A DNA stretch of 64,000 nucleotides, taken from NCBI GenBank assembly GCA_035934015.1, contig DASYYH010000011.1:310001-374000 (forward strand), in the 5' to 3' direction. This stretch comes from Candidatus Acidiferrales bacterium. Lineage in GTDB: Bacteria > Acidobacteriota > Terriglobia > Acidiferrales > UBA7541. The notes beneath the pieces were generated by a model. The model ran no database searches. It was not told the origin of the DNA and was given only the letters and a program-made list of their open reading frames with translations. The first letter of the stretch is position 1. Every line of letters begins with the position of its first letter. Below, in pieces: positions 8,783 through 17,037 of the stretch. Made by a program: the position numbers and the translations under genes.

Positions 8783-9091
8783 TTACGCCGTTTTGGCCCG
8801 AGGCGCAGGATTCAGATGCCGCCAGGGAACGACAATTGGCCGTTCAAAGTGGGGTTGAGATGAGGGGAGTCCATTGAAATCCCTGATTTCACTTGTCAGG
8901 TAAGGCGCTTCTCGGCCACAAGACATGCACCAGATCACAAACCGCCACGGCTCAGTTGCGCTCGTCCGATTTGCAGTTGTGGTCTGAAGATTTGCTTCCC
9001 GCTCTGCGACTTGAGGCATCAGCGGTATCGGTTCACCACAATGAAGACACGAAATTCCTCGAAAATGCGCCCCTCCCGTCCCTTCACTCAT
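8783..9091 (-). CDS. Small two-CxxC (zinc-ribbon-like) protein
   Basis: A 102-residue hypothetical protein. Two CxxC pairs, C-L-H-C-G-E near the start and C-M-S-C-G-R about 40 residues later, suggest a treble-clef or zinc-ribbon metal site. The ATG at 9091 is preceded by an excellent GGAGGGG Shine-Dalgarno about 6 bases upstream, so it is preferred over a longer frame starting with TTG at 9133. The C-terminal part is Pro/Arg-rich and probably disordered. No specific family was recognised, and its neighbours give no functional hint. Confidence 0.7.
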   Translation of the reverse strand: MSEGTGGAHFRGISCLHCGEPIPLMPQVAEREANLQTTTANRTSATEPWRFVIWCMSCGREAPYLTSEIRDFNGLPSSQPHFERPIVVPWRHLNPAPRAKTA

Positions 9092-9299
9092 ACGTGCCCC
9101 TCCAAAGCTGCGATTGGTTAGCTTGGGAGGCAAATCATAGCCTCGCGCATGAGCCGTGTCCAGAACCCGACGACGAAATACAGCGGCTATGAATGAAATT
9201 TCACATAGCCTGCCAAATTCACGCTATCTTCTATTGTATCAATGGAATGGATGTTGGGCGAACGCTCAAAAAACCACATTTCCACAGCCTCCAGCTCTG

Positions 9300-10268
9300 C
9301 TACTTTTGCGTCCTCTTCATTCGCGCCAGCTCTGTCTCCGAGCCAACAAACCCCCATGCATTCCACGCATTTCCGGTCACCACTTCCCTGAAAAGTTCAG
9401 TTGCCCGCTTAGGATCGTGATCGTAGAGGTGCCAATTGCCAACGCCGTACGTTACCGTGTCAAACGAAAGCTCCGCCTCCGTGTCGTTCGGGTCGGCAGG
9501 CTTTGCTGGCAACACGGCCTGCTCCGTCAGCGCACCCTGATAAAACCGCTCCAGCCGCAAATAAAAGAGCAGGTGCGGCTCCGTGTTCTTCACCTCCGGC
9601 GTGATCCGCGCGAGTGCCTGCGCCGCCTCTTTGGTCCGGTCCGCGCGCCGCAGCGAGACGTACAGCCAGTTTGTGCAGTCAATCAAGCTGTCATCGCTTT
9701 TCGCCAGCGCCGCTGCTTTGGCAAAGGCGTCCGCGGCCGCGCTGAATTGCCCCTGAAAATAGTGCGAAAGCCCCAGATGATAGAAAGCGTCAAGTTTAGT
9801 CGGGTCAAGCGTCGCCGCATGTGCCAGGTCGCGCTCTGCGCGCATGAATTCGCGCAATCCCAGCTCTCTGTGTCCGCGCTCGATATAAAGATCCGCATTC
9901 TTCGGTGCAAAAACCAGCGCCTTGGTGCAAGTCGCAATGGCCTCGCGATATTGCCTCCTTCCCGCTTCTGCTTGCGAAAGCGCCAGGGCAAGGCTCGCGT
10001 TTTTCGGGTCCGCGGCCAGCTTCTTCCGCGCCGCAATGACGCCATCATTATCCGCCTGCGCGTAAAGTCTGCGCCCCAGTTGCGACATCACTTCAAACGC
10101 GCCGCGTCCCGCCGCCTGCGCCGCCCCAGCCTTCGTCTGCGGACGAGGCCGCGTCGGCAGCCCCCATGCCACGCACGCCCCCAAAAGCATAAGACACGCC
10201 ATCAGTTCCATCGCCAGCTGCGCCGCTGCTGACACGCCCACGCCTCGCATTTCGCCCATCGTCCTCAT
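9300..10268 (-). CDS. TPR-repeat protein with N-terminal membrane anchor
   Basis: A 322-residue protein. An N-terminal hydrophobic segment (about residues 15-36) acts as signal or anchor. It is followed by at least four degenerate tetratricopeptide repeats, for example A-I-A-T-C-T-K-A-L-V-F-A-P-K-N-A-D-L-Y-I and L-D-A-F-Y-H-L-G-L-S-H-Y-F. It is probably periplasmic or membrane-attached and mediates protein contacts. The C-terminal ~80 residues (W-H-L-Y-D-H-D-P-K-R-A-T-E-L-F) look like a last TPR. It is divergently placed relative to the promoter and small-RNA region at 10475. No enzymatic domain is seen. Confidence 0.8.
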   Translation of the reverse strand: MRTMGEMRGVGVSAAAQLAMELMACLMLLGACVAWGLPTRPRPQTKAGAAQAAGRGAFEVMSQLGRRLYAQADNDGVIAARKKLAADPKNASLALALSQAEAGRRQYREAIATCTKALVFAPKNADLYIERGHRELGLREFMRAERDLAHAATLDPTKLDAFYHLGLSHYFQGQFSAAADAFAKAAALAKSDDSLIDCTNWLYVSLRRADRTKEAAQALARITPEVKNTEPHLLFYLRLERFYQGALTEQAVLPAKPADPNDTEAELSFDTVTYGVGNWHLYDHDPKRATELFREVVTGNAWNAWGFVGSETELARMKRTQK

Positions 10269-10474
10269 AAATCCTCGCTTCCCTCGCGTCCGCTCACTTT
10301 GACTCTAATTCGACATCCCCCGCGGCGCACATCATAGTCCCCTCATCTATTTTCGCCAAGAAGTTGCACCGAACGATCCCGCCCGGGCCAGGATCACGCC
10401 CAGAGCCCCGGCCAGCATCTTACGAGCCCGCCTGCCCAGCGGTGGAAATTGTCGCGTCGGACCATCAATTTTCC

Positions 10475-10503
10475 TTGACCTCTTGTTAACTCTATGGTAT
10501 ATA
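10475..10503 (+). promoter_or_regulatory. Strong sigma70-type promoter
   Basis: TTGACC (10475-10480), an exact 17-bp spacer and TATATA (10498-10503). The predicted start is 10510, the first base of an 8-bp hairpin. It drives the candidate RNA 10510-10586 and possibly the S10 peptidase gene beyond it. Confidence 0.7.
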
Positions 10504-10509
10504 GAGCTT

Positions 10510-10586
10510 TCGGCTGGCATTCCGGCCGAATGAAAATTAAGGGGGAGAAGAAAAGCGGGCCGCGAAGACGCGGCCTTTTCGCTTTT
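10510..10586 (+). ncRNA. Candidate ~77-nt small RNA or attenuated leader
   Basis: Directly downstream of a near-consensus promoter are two structures. Hairpin 1 starts at the predicted +1 (10510-10517 pairs with 10522-10529, loop CATT). A single-stranded purine-rich linker with AAGGGGGAGAAG follows. Hairpin 2 is GGCCGCG/CGCGGCC (10558-10564 with 10569-10575) flanked by AAAAGCG and CGCTTTT and ending in a T-run, an intrinsic terminator. This is the architecture of a stand-alone sRNA or of a transcription-attenuated leader for the S10 gene starting at 10915. No known RNA family was recognised. A 22-codon frame from 10530 is possible but has no Shine-Dalgarno. Confidence 0.5.
10556..10586 (+). 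terminator. Intrinsic terminator of the candidate sRNA/leader
   Basis: A seven-pair GC stem (10558-10564 with 10569-10575) with loop AAGA is followed by TTTT, and the flanks AAAAGCG and CGCTTTTT can extend the stem. The nearest downstream gene starts 330 bases away, so the element either ends a small RNA or attenuates a long leader. Bases 10587-10914 contain no other convincing gene. Confidence 0.6.
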
Positions 10587-10914
10587 TATGCGCTTTCTAA
10601 ATTCTAATCGCGGTACCTATGAAGAATTAGAACTCGGCCTAACTTACACAAAACAAACACTCGGACCCATTTCTAATCGCGGATTTTTTCGATTTTTTGA
10701 GATTCTGTCGTCCCGTTTTCGGACGCCTTTCCCATACACGCACACTTTCGCCGCCCTCCATAATTTTTCTTGCATGCGAAACGCAACAAACGTTGCATTC
10801 ACTCCTTGTTCCGTGTACGTTGTTTCTCGCCAAAATTTTGAAAACAGGGAACAAAATTTAGCCAAGTCGCGTTTATCCCAATACGGAACCCATCTCAACA
10901 ACTGGAGACACTTG

Positions 10915-12516
10915 ATGCGCAGACTTATTTTCTGGTTCGTCGCTTTGGTAATTGCAATCCCGGCCCTGCCGATCCTTGCGGCCCACGCGCAATCCAAGGA
11001 AGCCGCTGCGCCCCCGGCCGCCACTGCCGCCCCGGCCAATCCCAACGAATTTAAAGTTGAGCAGCAGAAGACCAGCGGCTCTGTCACCATAGAAGGAAAG
11101 GTCGTTAATTACGACGCATATGCAGGCACTATCGTTGTGCACCCGAAGGGGTGGGACGATGTGCCGCAAGACCAGCCCAAGGACGACAAGAACCCGCCCG
11201 TCGAAGCCAGCATGTTCTACGTCGCATACATGAAGTCTGGTGTGGACCCATCCACGCGCCCTGTAACGTTTCTTTATAACGGCGGCCCCGGTTCATCGAC
11301 CGTGTGGCTGCACATGGGCGCCTTCGGACCGCGTCGAGTAGTCACTGCGGATGATACGCACACGCTGCCCGCGCCATATTCGGTCGTCAATAATGATTTC
11401 AGCTTGCTCGATGCCAGCGACCTCGTGTTTGTGGATGCGCCCGGAACGGGTTTTGGCCGCATCGCCGGCCCGAACAAGGAAAAGGCGTTCTACGGCGTAG
11501 ATCAGGATGGACATGCATTTGCCGAATTCATCGCGCAGTTCCTGGCGAAGTATGGCCGGTGGAATTCGCCCAAGTATCTGTTCGGCGAAAGCTACGGCAC
11601 AACTCGCTCCGCCGTACTGATCGCCATGTTGGAAGGCGAATACGACACGGACTTCAACGGTGTGATGTTGCTCTCGCAAATCTTAAGCTTCGATAACAGT
11701 GTCGATGGCCCGGAAGGCAACCCGGGAATGGATTTGCCCTACGAACTCGCGTTGCCGACCTATGCCGCGACCGCTTGGTATCACCATAAGTTGCCGAACG
11801 GACAGAAGGATTTGGAGCCTCTGATAAGCGAAGTCGAGCATTTCGCGATGAACGATTACGCATTGGCGCTGGAACAGGGTTACACGCTGCCTGCCGAGCA
11901 GCGCCAGGCGATTGCTGAAAAACTGCACGAGTATACCGGCCTGCCTCTCGATTACATCTTGAAAGCCGATTTGCGCATCAGCGGCGGCGAATTCGAAAAG
12001 ACGCTTCAGGATGCGAATGGCCTGACTACGGGCCGGCTCGACACGCGCTTCTCCGGACCCACAATGGATCCTCTCAGCAAGGAAGCTGAGTATGACCCTC
12101 AATCCGCCTCAATCAGTTCGGCATATGTATCTGCATTCAACGACTATGTGCGTAAGAATTTGAAGTATGGCGAGGACAAAACGTACAAGCCTGAAATCAA
12201 CCCTGGAAGCTGGGACACGAACCACAACGGCAACCCGGCGACACCGAACGTCATGATTGATCTGGCTGAGGCGATGAAATACAACCCCAATCTAAAAGTG
12301 ATGCTGAACGCGGGTTATTTCGACCTGGCCACGCCGTTTTTTGAAGGCGTGTACGAAATGCGCCATCTGCCGATTCCCGCGTCGCTGGACAAGAACATCG
12401 AATTCAAGTTCTATCAGTCCGGCCACATGGTCTATGCACACGAACCTTCGCTGAAGCAGTTGCATGACAATGCGGTAGCATTCATCGAGAGCACTGAAAA
12501 CGTCAAAGGAAAGTAA
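10915..12516 (+). CDS. Secreted serine carboxypeptidase-like peptidase, S10 family
   Basis: A 533-residue protein with a clear signal peptide (M-R-R-L-I-F-W-F..A-A-H-A-Q-S, cleavage near residue 25) and an Ala/Pro-rich start of the mature chain. The alpha/beta-hydrolase fold is evident: oxyanion segment N-G-G-P-G-S-S-T-V-W-L-H-M-G, nucleophile G-E-S-Y-G with serine 226, aspartate in A-G-Y-F-D-L-A-T-P and histidine in S-G-H-M-V-Y. It therefore probably cleaves C-terminal residues from peptides outside the cytoplasm. ATG 10915 with a GGAG Shine-Dalgarno is preferred to the long open frame from 10588, which lacks a signal peptide at its start. A terminator follows at 12528. Confidence 0.88.
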   Translation: MRRLIFWFVALVIAIPALPILAAHAQSKEAAAPPAATAAPANPNEFKVEQQKTSGSVTIEGKVVNYDAYAGTIVVHPKGWDDVPQDQPKDDKNPPVEASMFYVAYMKSGVDPSTRPVTFLYNGGPGSSTVWLHMGAFGPRRVVTADDTHTLPAPYSVVNNDFSLLDASDLVFVDAPGTGFGRIAGPNKEKAFYGVDQDGHAFAEFIAQFLAKYGRWNSPKYLFGESYGTTRSAVLIAMLEGEYDTDFNGVMLLSQILSFDNSVDGPEGNPGMDLPYELALPTYAATAWYHHKLPNGQKDLEPLISEVEHFAMNDYALALEQGYTLPAEQRQAIAEKLHEYTGLPLDYILKADLRISGGEFEKTLQDANGLTTGRLDTRFSGPTMDPLSKEAEYDPQSASISSAYVSAFNDYVRKNLKYGEDKTYKPEINPGSWDTNHNGNPATPNVMIDLAEAMKYNPNLKVMLNAGYFDLATPFFEGVYEMRHLPIPASLDKNIEFKFYQSGHMVYAHEPSLKQLHDNAVAFIESTENVKGK

Positions 12517-12527
12517 AAGTAGGCGTT

Positions 12528-12566
12528 CTGGGAGCCCTCGGCGACCCTGAGGGCTCCCAGCAGTTT
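12528..12566 (+). terminator. Intrinsic terminator after the S10 gene
   Basis: A perfect 12-bp inverted repeat, CTGGGAGCCCTC (12528-12539) and GAGGGCTCCCAG (12549-12560), is followed by CAGTTTTT. It lies 11 bases past the stop codon of the S10 peptidase. Confidence 0.85.
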
Positions 12567-12685
12567 TTCGTCCGCACACGACTTCTTTTCGCGTATCTAA
12601 ATTTCCGCTTTGCGAAAAAAGCAACGCAGAGAATCCGCGATTCATCGAAGAAACAGTCGTCTATATTTAGAGTTTGGGCAGAATC

Positions 12686-12784
12686 TGGCGGAAGCGTGTG
12701 GGAGTCGAACCCACCATTCGACTCGCGAAGAGCCGAATCGCCGGCTTTGAAGGCCGGGACAGTCACCGGACCATTTTCGCCTCC
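12686..12784 (-). tRNA. selC: tRNA-Sec (anticodon UCA)
   Basis: The 99-nt minus-strand gene folds as a bacterial selenocysteine tRNA. The acceptor strand GGAGGCGA faces ACGCTTCC, with the eighth pair A-A mismatched. The D-arm has the diagnostic six base pairs with a four-base loop (ATGGTC-CGGT-GACTGT). The anticodon stem CCGGC/GCCGG carries loop CTTCAAA with UCA. The long extra arm has a 9-bp stem (ATTCGGCTC with GAGTCGAAT), the T-arm is GTGGG-TTCGACT-CCCAC, and GCCA is encoded. The organism should therefore possess selA, selB and selD and selenoproteins elsewhere; none is in this window. Its promoter is at 12791-12818. Confidence 0.93.
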
Positions 12785-12790
12785 GGAAAG

Positions 12791-12818
12791 ATTATAAGGG
12801 GCGCGCCTCAACTCGCAA
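12791..12818 (-). promoter_or_regulatory. tRNA-Sec promoter placing +1 at the mature 5' end
   Basis: On the minus strand TTGCGA (12818-12813), a 16-bp spacer and a perfect TATAAT (12796-12791). The last T of the -10 box is seven positions before base 12784, so transcription would normally start exactly at the first G of the mature tRNA. Confidence 0.65.
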
Positions 12819-12853
12819 AGCGCTCACGAATTGAACACCGAAGCGACGCTGGC

Positions 12854-15322
12854 TTAATGCTTTGCTGCGGCGACCTTCTTGCGGGCAAGCTCGAGCAGTT
12901 TCGGATGGACGCAAACTTCAAAAAAAGGCCGATTGGTGGGGCCGCCGACTTTGCCCCCAGCTTGCAGCTGCCGAGTCATTCCGCGGCGAACCACAATCGG
13001 TTCCAATGAATCTCCGAGCGGCAATTCTCCATAGAAAAGTTGCGCGCGATCTTTGCCCCAGGGCATGGGGAAGTTTCCTTCGAGTGGAAACAGCGAAATT
13101 TCACTCGTCAGTTTCTGAAAGCCTTCTTCATTTAGCTCGATTCCATTCATGTTGTAACGCATTAACAGCTCGTCGCCCTCTTCTTCGCCTGCTCCTTCCA
13201 CGACGACCGTTTGCAATGAAAACACGCGAAATGGCGATGGATTATCAGTGAGGAGACGGCGCGCCATTTTGGCGCAACTGGAAAGGCGATCCGAAAGATT
13301 CAGCGCCTTTGAAATCATAATCTTCGAATCGCCATCCGACCATACTGATGGCGCGGAATTCTGGAAAGCAACGCCGACACCGAGTTCGAGCCTCGGCAGA
13401 TTGCTCGATTCCGCCTTCGCATTATAAGCCTGGGTCACTTCGATGATTTCGCGCGCCAACACGCAAGCCTTCGCGACGGCGCGCTGGCTCGTCCGGTTCG
13501 ATTCGGTCTCATAGATGGCGAGAATAATCGCATCGCCCTCCAAAAATACTTTGGCGGCGCCGTGACGATCCAGCAGGCGCTTCACGGGCTCGTGAAGCGT
13601 CAGGCTGAAATGCGATGCCGGATTCAACCCGCGCGACAATAAATCCTTTGTGATTTCCGTCGACCCGCGCACATCGGCTTTGATGACCACGTGCGACACG
13701 ACGGGATCATCAGTTCCGCGCCGCTCATCCGGAAACACAAATTCATAAAGGCTGTTATTTACGCGCGACAGTTCGCGCTGCCGGTCGGTGCGCACCAGAT
13801 TGACTTTTTCCAGCCACGCCGCGACGTGCTGGTAATTCCGCCGGTCACGCCGTAGCCGCATCAAATCCTGCGCAAAACGCAACGCGATGGCGCGCGAATC
13901 CTCATGAGAGTAACGCCGCAGATTTTTCGCGGTTTCCTCGATGCGCTTCAGTGAAAAATTCCGCGCCGGAAATTGACTGAGAATCTTCTCCACGCGCTTC
14001 AACTCATCCTTCGAAAGCAAAGCGCGCTTCAACTGCTGCAAATGGACGGGCGGGCAAAAATCATGATGCAGCTTGACGACTTCGTAGCTCGCCAGCATAT
14101 ATCCGAGAAGTTCGTGTTCTTCCAGACGGTGATGCCATTCTTCGAGCAGGCGCTCACGAACTTCTGCCTCCCCTGCATGATTGCCGCTCCCCGACGGATC
14201 GAACAGGCGGCGCGCGTTCTGCGGCTCACTCAGATAATCGCCCAGCCGATTGCGGAATTCCTCAGTAAGAAAATCCACCTTCTGTTTCGCGGCTTCCAGT
14301 TCCGGACTGATTTCTGCAAGCTTAAATTCCAAATCCGCCTGCCGGCGCCGCAAGACGGCCAGATTGGCTTCCATTTCCGCCCCACCGCGACGCTTGAAAA
14401 TTCCTGGAAGGAAGCCGTCACCTCCGCCCGCCTTTCTGAGCACTTCTTCCTGTTCTTCCTCCAGTTTTCCGAGTTCCGAGCGCCTTGCCAGCGCTCTTTC
14501 CACGAGTTTTCCATAGGCTTCATGGGCGCGGCGTAATTCTTCGGAGTTTGCGTCTGTCACCACAAAATCGCGGAGAAAATCGACTAACAAACCCTCAAAA
14601 TTTTCAAAGCGGTCTGGATCGTTCAAGAAATTGCCGAGTAGAACGTAATGCTCGAGGAAAAGATAGTCGTCTGTTCCGTTTTCCACGAATAACAGCCGGT
14701 TGGTGAAAAGCTCGTAGGTATCTGCGAAATCTTCGCCGAAAAATGCGCGCCGTGCCTTGGCAAGAACGCTCTCGTCGAGCTCCTTCAAGATGTGGAAAAG
14801 CGTCTGCCCCGCTCGACGAACGACGCTCTTGCGATTCGATTGCAACTCCGCCAACTGCGCCCTCTTTACGTGTGCTTGTTCACTATGCTCGAATGCGGAG
14901 CCGCGCGACCGGATGTGCTCCTTGCACTCCACAATCATGCTGGAAAATTCGCTGACGATTTCCTGAATGAAAAACTTCAGAATCGCGATGCGCAGGATCA
15001 GGTCGTACTCGATGTTTTTCTCGAATTGCGCGCGGGTGATCCCCGATTGCAGAAGTTCACTGAGCAGCTTGCGAAACTGTGCCGAGTCCGGGGGCCGTGT
15101 GGTGCGCGCCTCGAAACCGAAAAACTGCTGCAAATTCGCCGACTGACGAACTAAATCACAGATATATTGCCGGGCGATTTCCAGAAATCGCAGGCTGAGG
15201 TAAACGTCATAATGGATGTTGTCGACGCCGGGGGTAAGGGAGGCCAAACGCAGTTCGGCCGTATAGGCTTCCAGCTTCAAGCGAGCCGGACGAGCCGGCG
15301 ATGAGATAGACGTTTCCGGCAT
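12854..15322 (-). CDS. Large coiled-coil protein with class III nucleotidyl-cyclase-like domain
   Basis: An 822-residue protein without signal peptide. Residues about 1-270 are mostly helical. Residues about 270-370 form a charged coiled coil (K-L-E-E-E-Q-E-E-V-L-R-K, R-R-R-Q-A-D-L-E-F-K-L). A class III cyclase-like domain spans about 545-740: I-K-A-D-V-R-G-S-T-E-I resembles the first metal-binding loop of adenylate/guanylate cyclases, and F-L-E-G-D-A-I-I-L-A-I-Y-E resembles the second metal aspartate segment. The overall similarity is modest, so catalytic activity is uncertain. It ends 69 bases upstream of selC on the same strand. It may belong to a lineage-specific signalling family; no partner gene is adjacent. 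Confidence 0.7.
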   Translation of the reverse strand: MPETSISSPARPARLKLEAYTAELRLASLTPGVDNIHYDVYLSLRFLEIARQYICDLVRQSANLQQFFGFEARTTRPPDSAQFRKLLSELLQSGITRAQFEKNIEYDLILRIAILKFFIQEIVSEFSSMIVECKEHIRSRGSAFEHSEQAHVKRAQLAELQSNRKSVVRRAGQTLFHILKELDESVLAKARRAFFGEDFADTYELFTNRLLFVENGTDDYLFLEHYVLLGNFLNDPDRFENFEGLLVDFLRDFVVTDANSEELRRAHEAYGKLVERALARRSELGKLEEEQEEVLRKAGGGDGFLPGIFKRRGGAEMEANLAVLRRRQADLEFKLAEISPELEAAKQKVDFLTEEFRNRLGDYLSEPQNARRLFDPSGSGNHAGEAEVRERLLEEWHHRLEEHELLGYMLASYEVVKLHHDFCPPVHLQQLKRALLSKDELKRVEKILSQFPARNFSLKRIEETAKNLRRYSHEDSRAIALRFAQDLMRLRRDRRNYQHVAAWLEKVNLVRTDRQRELSRVNNSLYEFVFPDERRGTDDPVVSHVVIKADVRGSTEITKDLLSRGLNPASHFSLTLHEPVKRLLDRHGAAKVFLEGDAIILAIYETESNRTSQRAVAKACVLAREIIEVTQAYNAKAESSNLPRLELGVGVAFQNSAPSVWSDGDSKIMISKALNLSDRLSSCAKMARRLLTDNPSPFRVFSLQTVVVEGAGEEEGDELLMRYNMNGIELNEEGFQKLTSEISLFPLEGNFPMPWGKDRAQLFYGELPLGDSLEPIVVRRGMTRQLQAGGKVGGPTNRPFFEVCVHPKLLELARKKVAAAKH

Positions 15323-15486
15323 GCGACGCTTCTGGCCTTACATCTTCGACTTTAACAGAACGCGCCCGTACCTCGACTGCTTCCGCCCTGCTCGTTGCCC
15401 AATCGTTTAACGACCAAAGGCGACCTCGCACCCCAACCAGGTTAGCAAATCCCGCCTCGGGACACTGTCCACGCTCTGCGCGACTC

Positions 15487-16068
15487 TTACGGCAGAAACT
15501 CCTTGGGAATCGAATTTCCAGGCCGCTCTTCGTCCCAAAGATCGCAGACGATCCACCAACGCTTGCCATCGTAGAACAATTCGAGGCTGTTCACGCCGCG
15601 CCCGATGAGCGGCCCGTTCGCAGTCCGCCTCATTACGTACGTGCTCATTACGTGCGCGATCGTTCCATATCTTGTGGTGACACGATGGATTTCCTGCTCG
15701 TAGAATCCCTGCGAGACTACCGAAGCGTTGTACTTATCGACGAACTGCTGATGACTCATGATCTCGTGATACGGTTTGCCATCTTTTGTCACGTCCGTGG
15801 AAATGAAAAGAACGCCGGGGACATAAAGCGTGCTGTCCCTCGACCATTGCCTTGGCTGGCCGGCGGGCCCGCTGACCACATCGTAGAATGCTTTTATAAT
15901 GCCATCCATCGTCGAGACATCTTGCGGGCGCGGGGCGATTTTTGGCACGAGAACGTGAGCAGCTTTTGCACCAAGCCGCCCTTGCCCGTGCGCATTCACA
16001 GGAAAAATGAATGACACGGCAATCAACAGGAACAGGGTTTCGCGAATGTAGCGTGCAAATTTCAACAT
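15487..16068 (-). CDS. Secreted NTF2-like hypothetical protein
   Basis: A 193-residue protein with an N-terminal signal peptide (M-L-K-F-A-R-Y-I-R-E-T-L-F-L-L-I-A-V-S-F, cleavage near A-H-G-Q). The mature part, with T-M-D-G-I-I-K-A-F-Y-D-V-V-S-G and a late W-W-I-V-C-D-L-W-D-E segment, has the shape of SnoaL/NTF2-like proteins. These form a small alpha+beta barrel that binds or converts small hydrophobic ligands. ATG 16068 has a GAGG Shine-Dalgarno and removes a non-hydrophobic 17-residue extension. It is probably periplasmic or a surface protein; the ligand is unknown. Confidence 0.7.
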   Translation of the reverse strand: MLKFARYIRETLFLLIAVSFIFPVNAHGQGRLGAKAAHVLVPKIAPRPQDVSTMDGIIKAFYDVVSGPAGQPRQWSRDSTLYVPGVLFISTDVTKDGKPYHEIMSHQQFVDKYNASVVSQGFYEQEIHRVTTRYGTIAHVMSTYVMRRTANGPLIGRGVNSLELFYDGKRWWIVCDLWDEERPGNSIPKEFLP

Positions 16069-16322
16069 CTCTTGAGCCTCCAATTTCCTCGTAAACTTCT
16101 GGCGCGGGACTGACTTCACACCATGGGACAGATTGATTCGATTTGCCGCGTCGATGGTTGCCTACGGGCGGTCTGCAAAGCAGGGATTGCGTGTTAAGAA
16201 CCAGCAGAATCGATCGAATGGCAGGCCAGCTCAGCTGAGTCGCACAACTCACGCGCGGCTCTTCTTGCCACAGAGTTTCTTTGCCTCGCGTTTTCTTTAT
16301 GAGAAAGTTATATCTATCGGCG

Positions 16323-16571
16323 ATGATGGAAAATCAGCCCACAATCGAGCAACACAACTCCACCTCGCAGTGCCTTTATCTCAGCAGTTCCGGAGAGCGC
16401 TGCACGCGCCCTGCTTACGAGGACGGCTTCTGCGACCGACATGGCAAGTCGACAACATGGCTCTCCGGCAACCAGATGCCTCGAAAGCTGGCGGCCCTGC
16501 TTATCGGATTGGCGGTGATCTGGCCGATTTTGCAGGATTTGTGGAACGCGGTTCGTCACCTGTTTCACTAG
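16323..16571 (+). CDS. Small Cys/His-motif protein with one membrane segment
   Basis: An 82-residue protein. An N-terminal motif C-L-Y-L-S-S-S-G-E-R-C-T-R-P-A-Y-E-D-G-F-C-D-R-H has the C..C..C..H spacing of a compact zinc site seen in many short bacterial and phage proteins. A single transmembrane helix (L-A-A-L-L-I-G-L-A-V-I-W-P-I-L) follows, with a short C-terminal tail. It is probably a membrane-anchored zinc protein with the metal site in the cytoplasm. Starts at 16299 or 16281 are possible; none has a convincing Shine-Dalgarno. It overlaps no other gene and converges with tsaE at 16572. Confidence 0.6.
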   Translation: MMENQPTIEQHNSTSQCLYLSSSGERCTRPAYEDGFCDRHGKSTTWLSGNQMPRKLAALLIGLAVIWPILQDLWNAVRHLFH

Positions 16572-17036
16572 CTACTTTGAGGTCTTGCTACTCAGAGGAG
16601 AATTACCGGAGATTTCCTCGACAGTAATTTTGCGAAGTTCCTCTCCAGAGTGCTCCAGGCCGATCCGCAGAACCGGCCAGTCTGTGCGCAGACGCATGCG
16701 CTCCGGCCACTCGACAACGACGACGGCGGGCTCAATGAATAGATCTTCCAGCCCCAACGAATCGAACTCCTGCACTTCGCTCACGCGATACAGATCGACG
16801 TGATAGACCTTCACCGCGCCGCTGAAGGCGTGCACCAGCGTGAACGTCGGACTCGTAATTTCCTCCTCTGTTGCCGCACCCAAACCGCTGACAATCCCCT
16901 TTGCCAACGTCGTCTTCCCGGCGCCGAGTTCGCCTGTGAGCAATACGAGCAAAGGTGGCCGCAGACGCGCGGCGATCTCCCTGCCCTTGGCGATCGTTTC
17001 TTCGGTGGAATGTGAAAGGATTTGGTCGGCAGCCAT
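16572..17036 (-). CDS. tsaE: tRNA threonylcarbamoyladenosine biosynthesis ATPase TsaE
   Basis: A 154-residue P-loop protein, the ATPase partner of TsaB and TsaD in making t6A37 of ANN-decoding tRNAs. Seen: Walker A T-G-E-L-G-A-G-K-T-T, followed by the family motif I-T-S-P-T-F-T-L-V-H, then V-Y-H-V-D-L-Y-R and V-V-V-E-W-P-E-R-M, all hallmarks of TsaE. ATG 17036 is one base after the stop of nnr, so the two are translationally coupled; an upstream start at 17084 would overlap nnr heavily. The nnr-tsaE pairing is conserved in many bacteria. Confidence 0.95.
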   Translation of the reverse strand: MAADQILSHSTEETIAKGREIAARLRPPLLVLLTGELGAGKTTLAKGIVSGLGAATEEEITSPTFTLVHAFSGAVKVYHVDLYRVSEVQEFDSLGLEDLFIEPAVVVVEWPERMRLRTDWPVLRIGLEHSGEELRKITVEEISGNSPLSSKTSK

Positions 17037-17037
17037 A

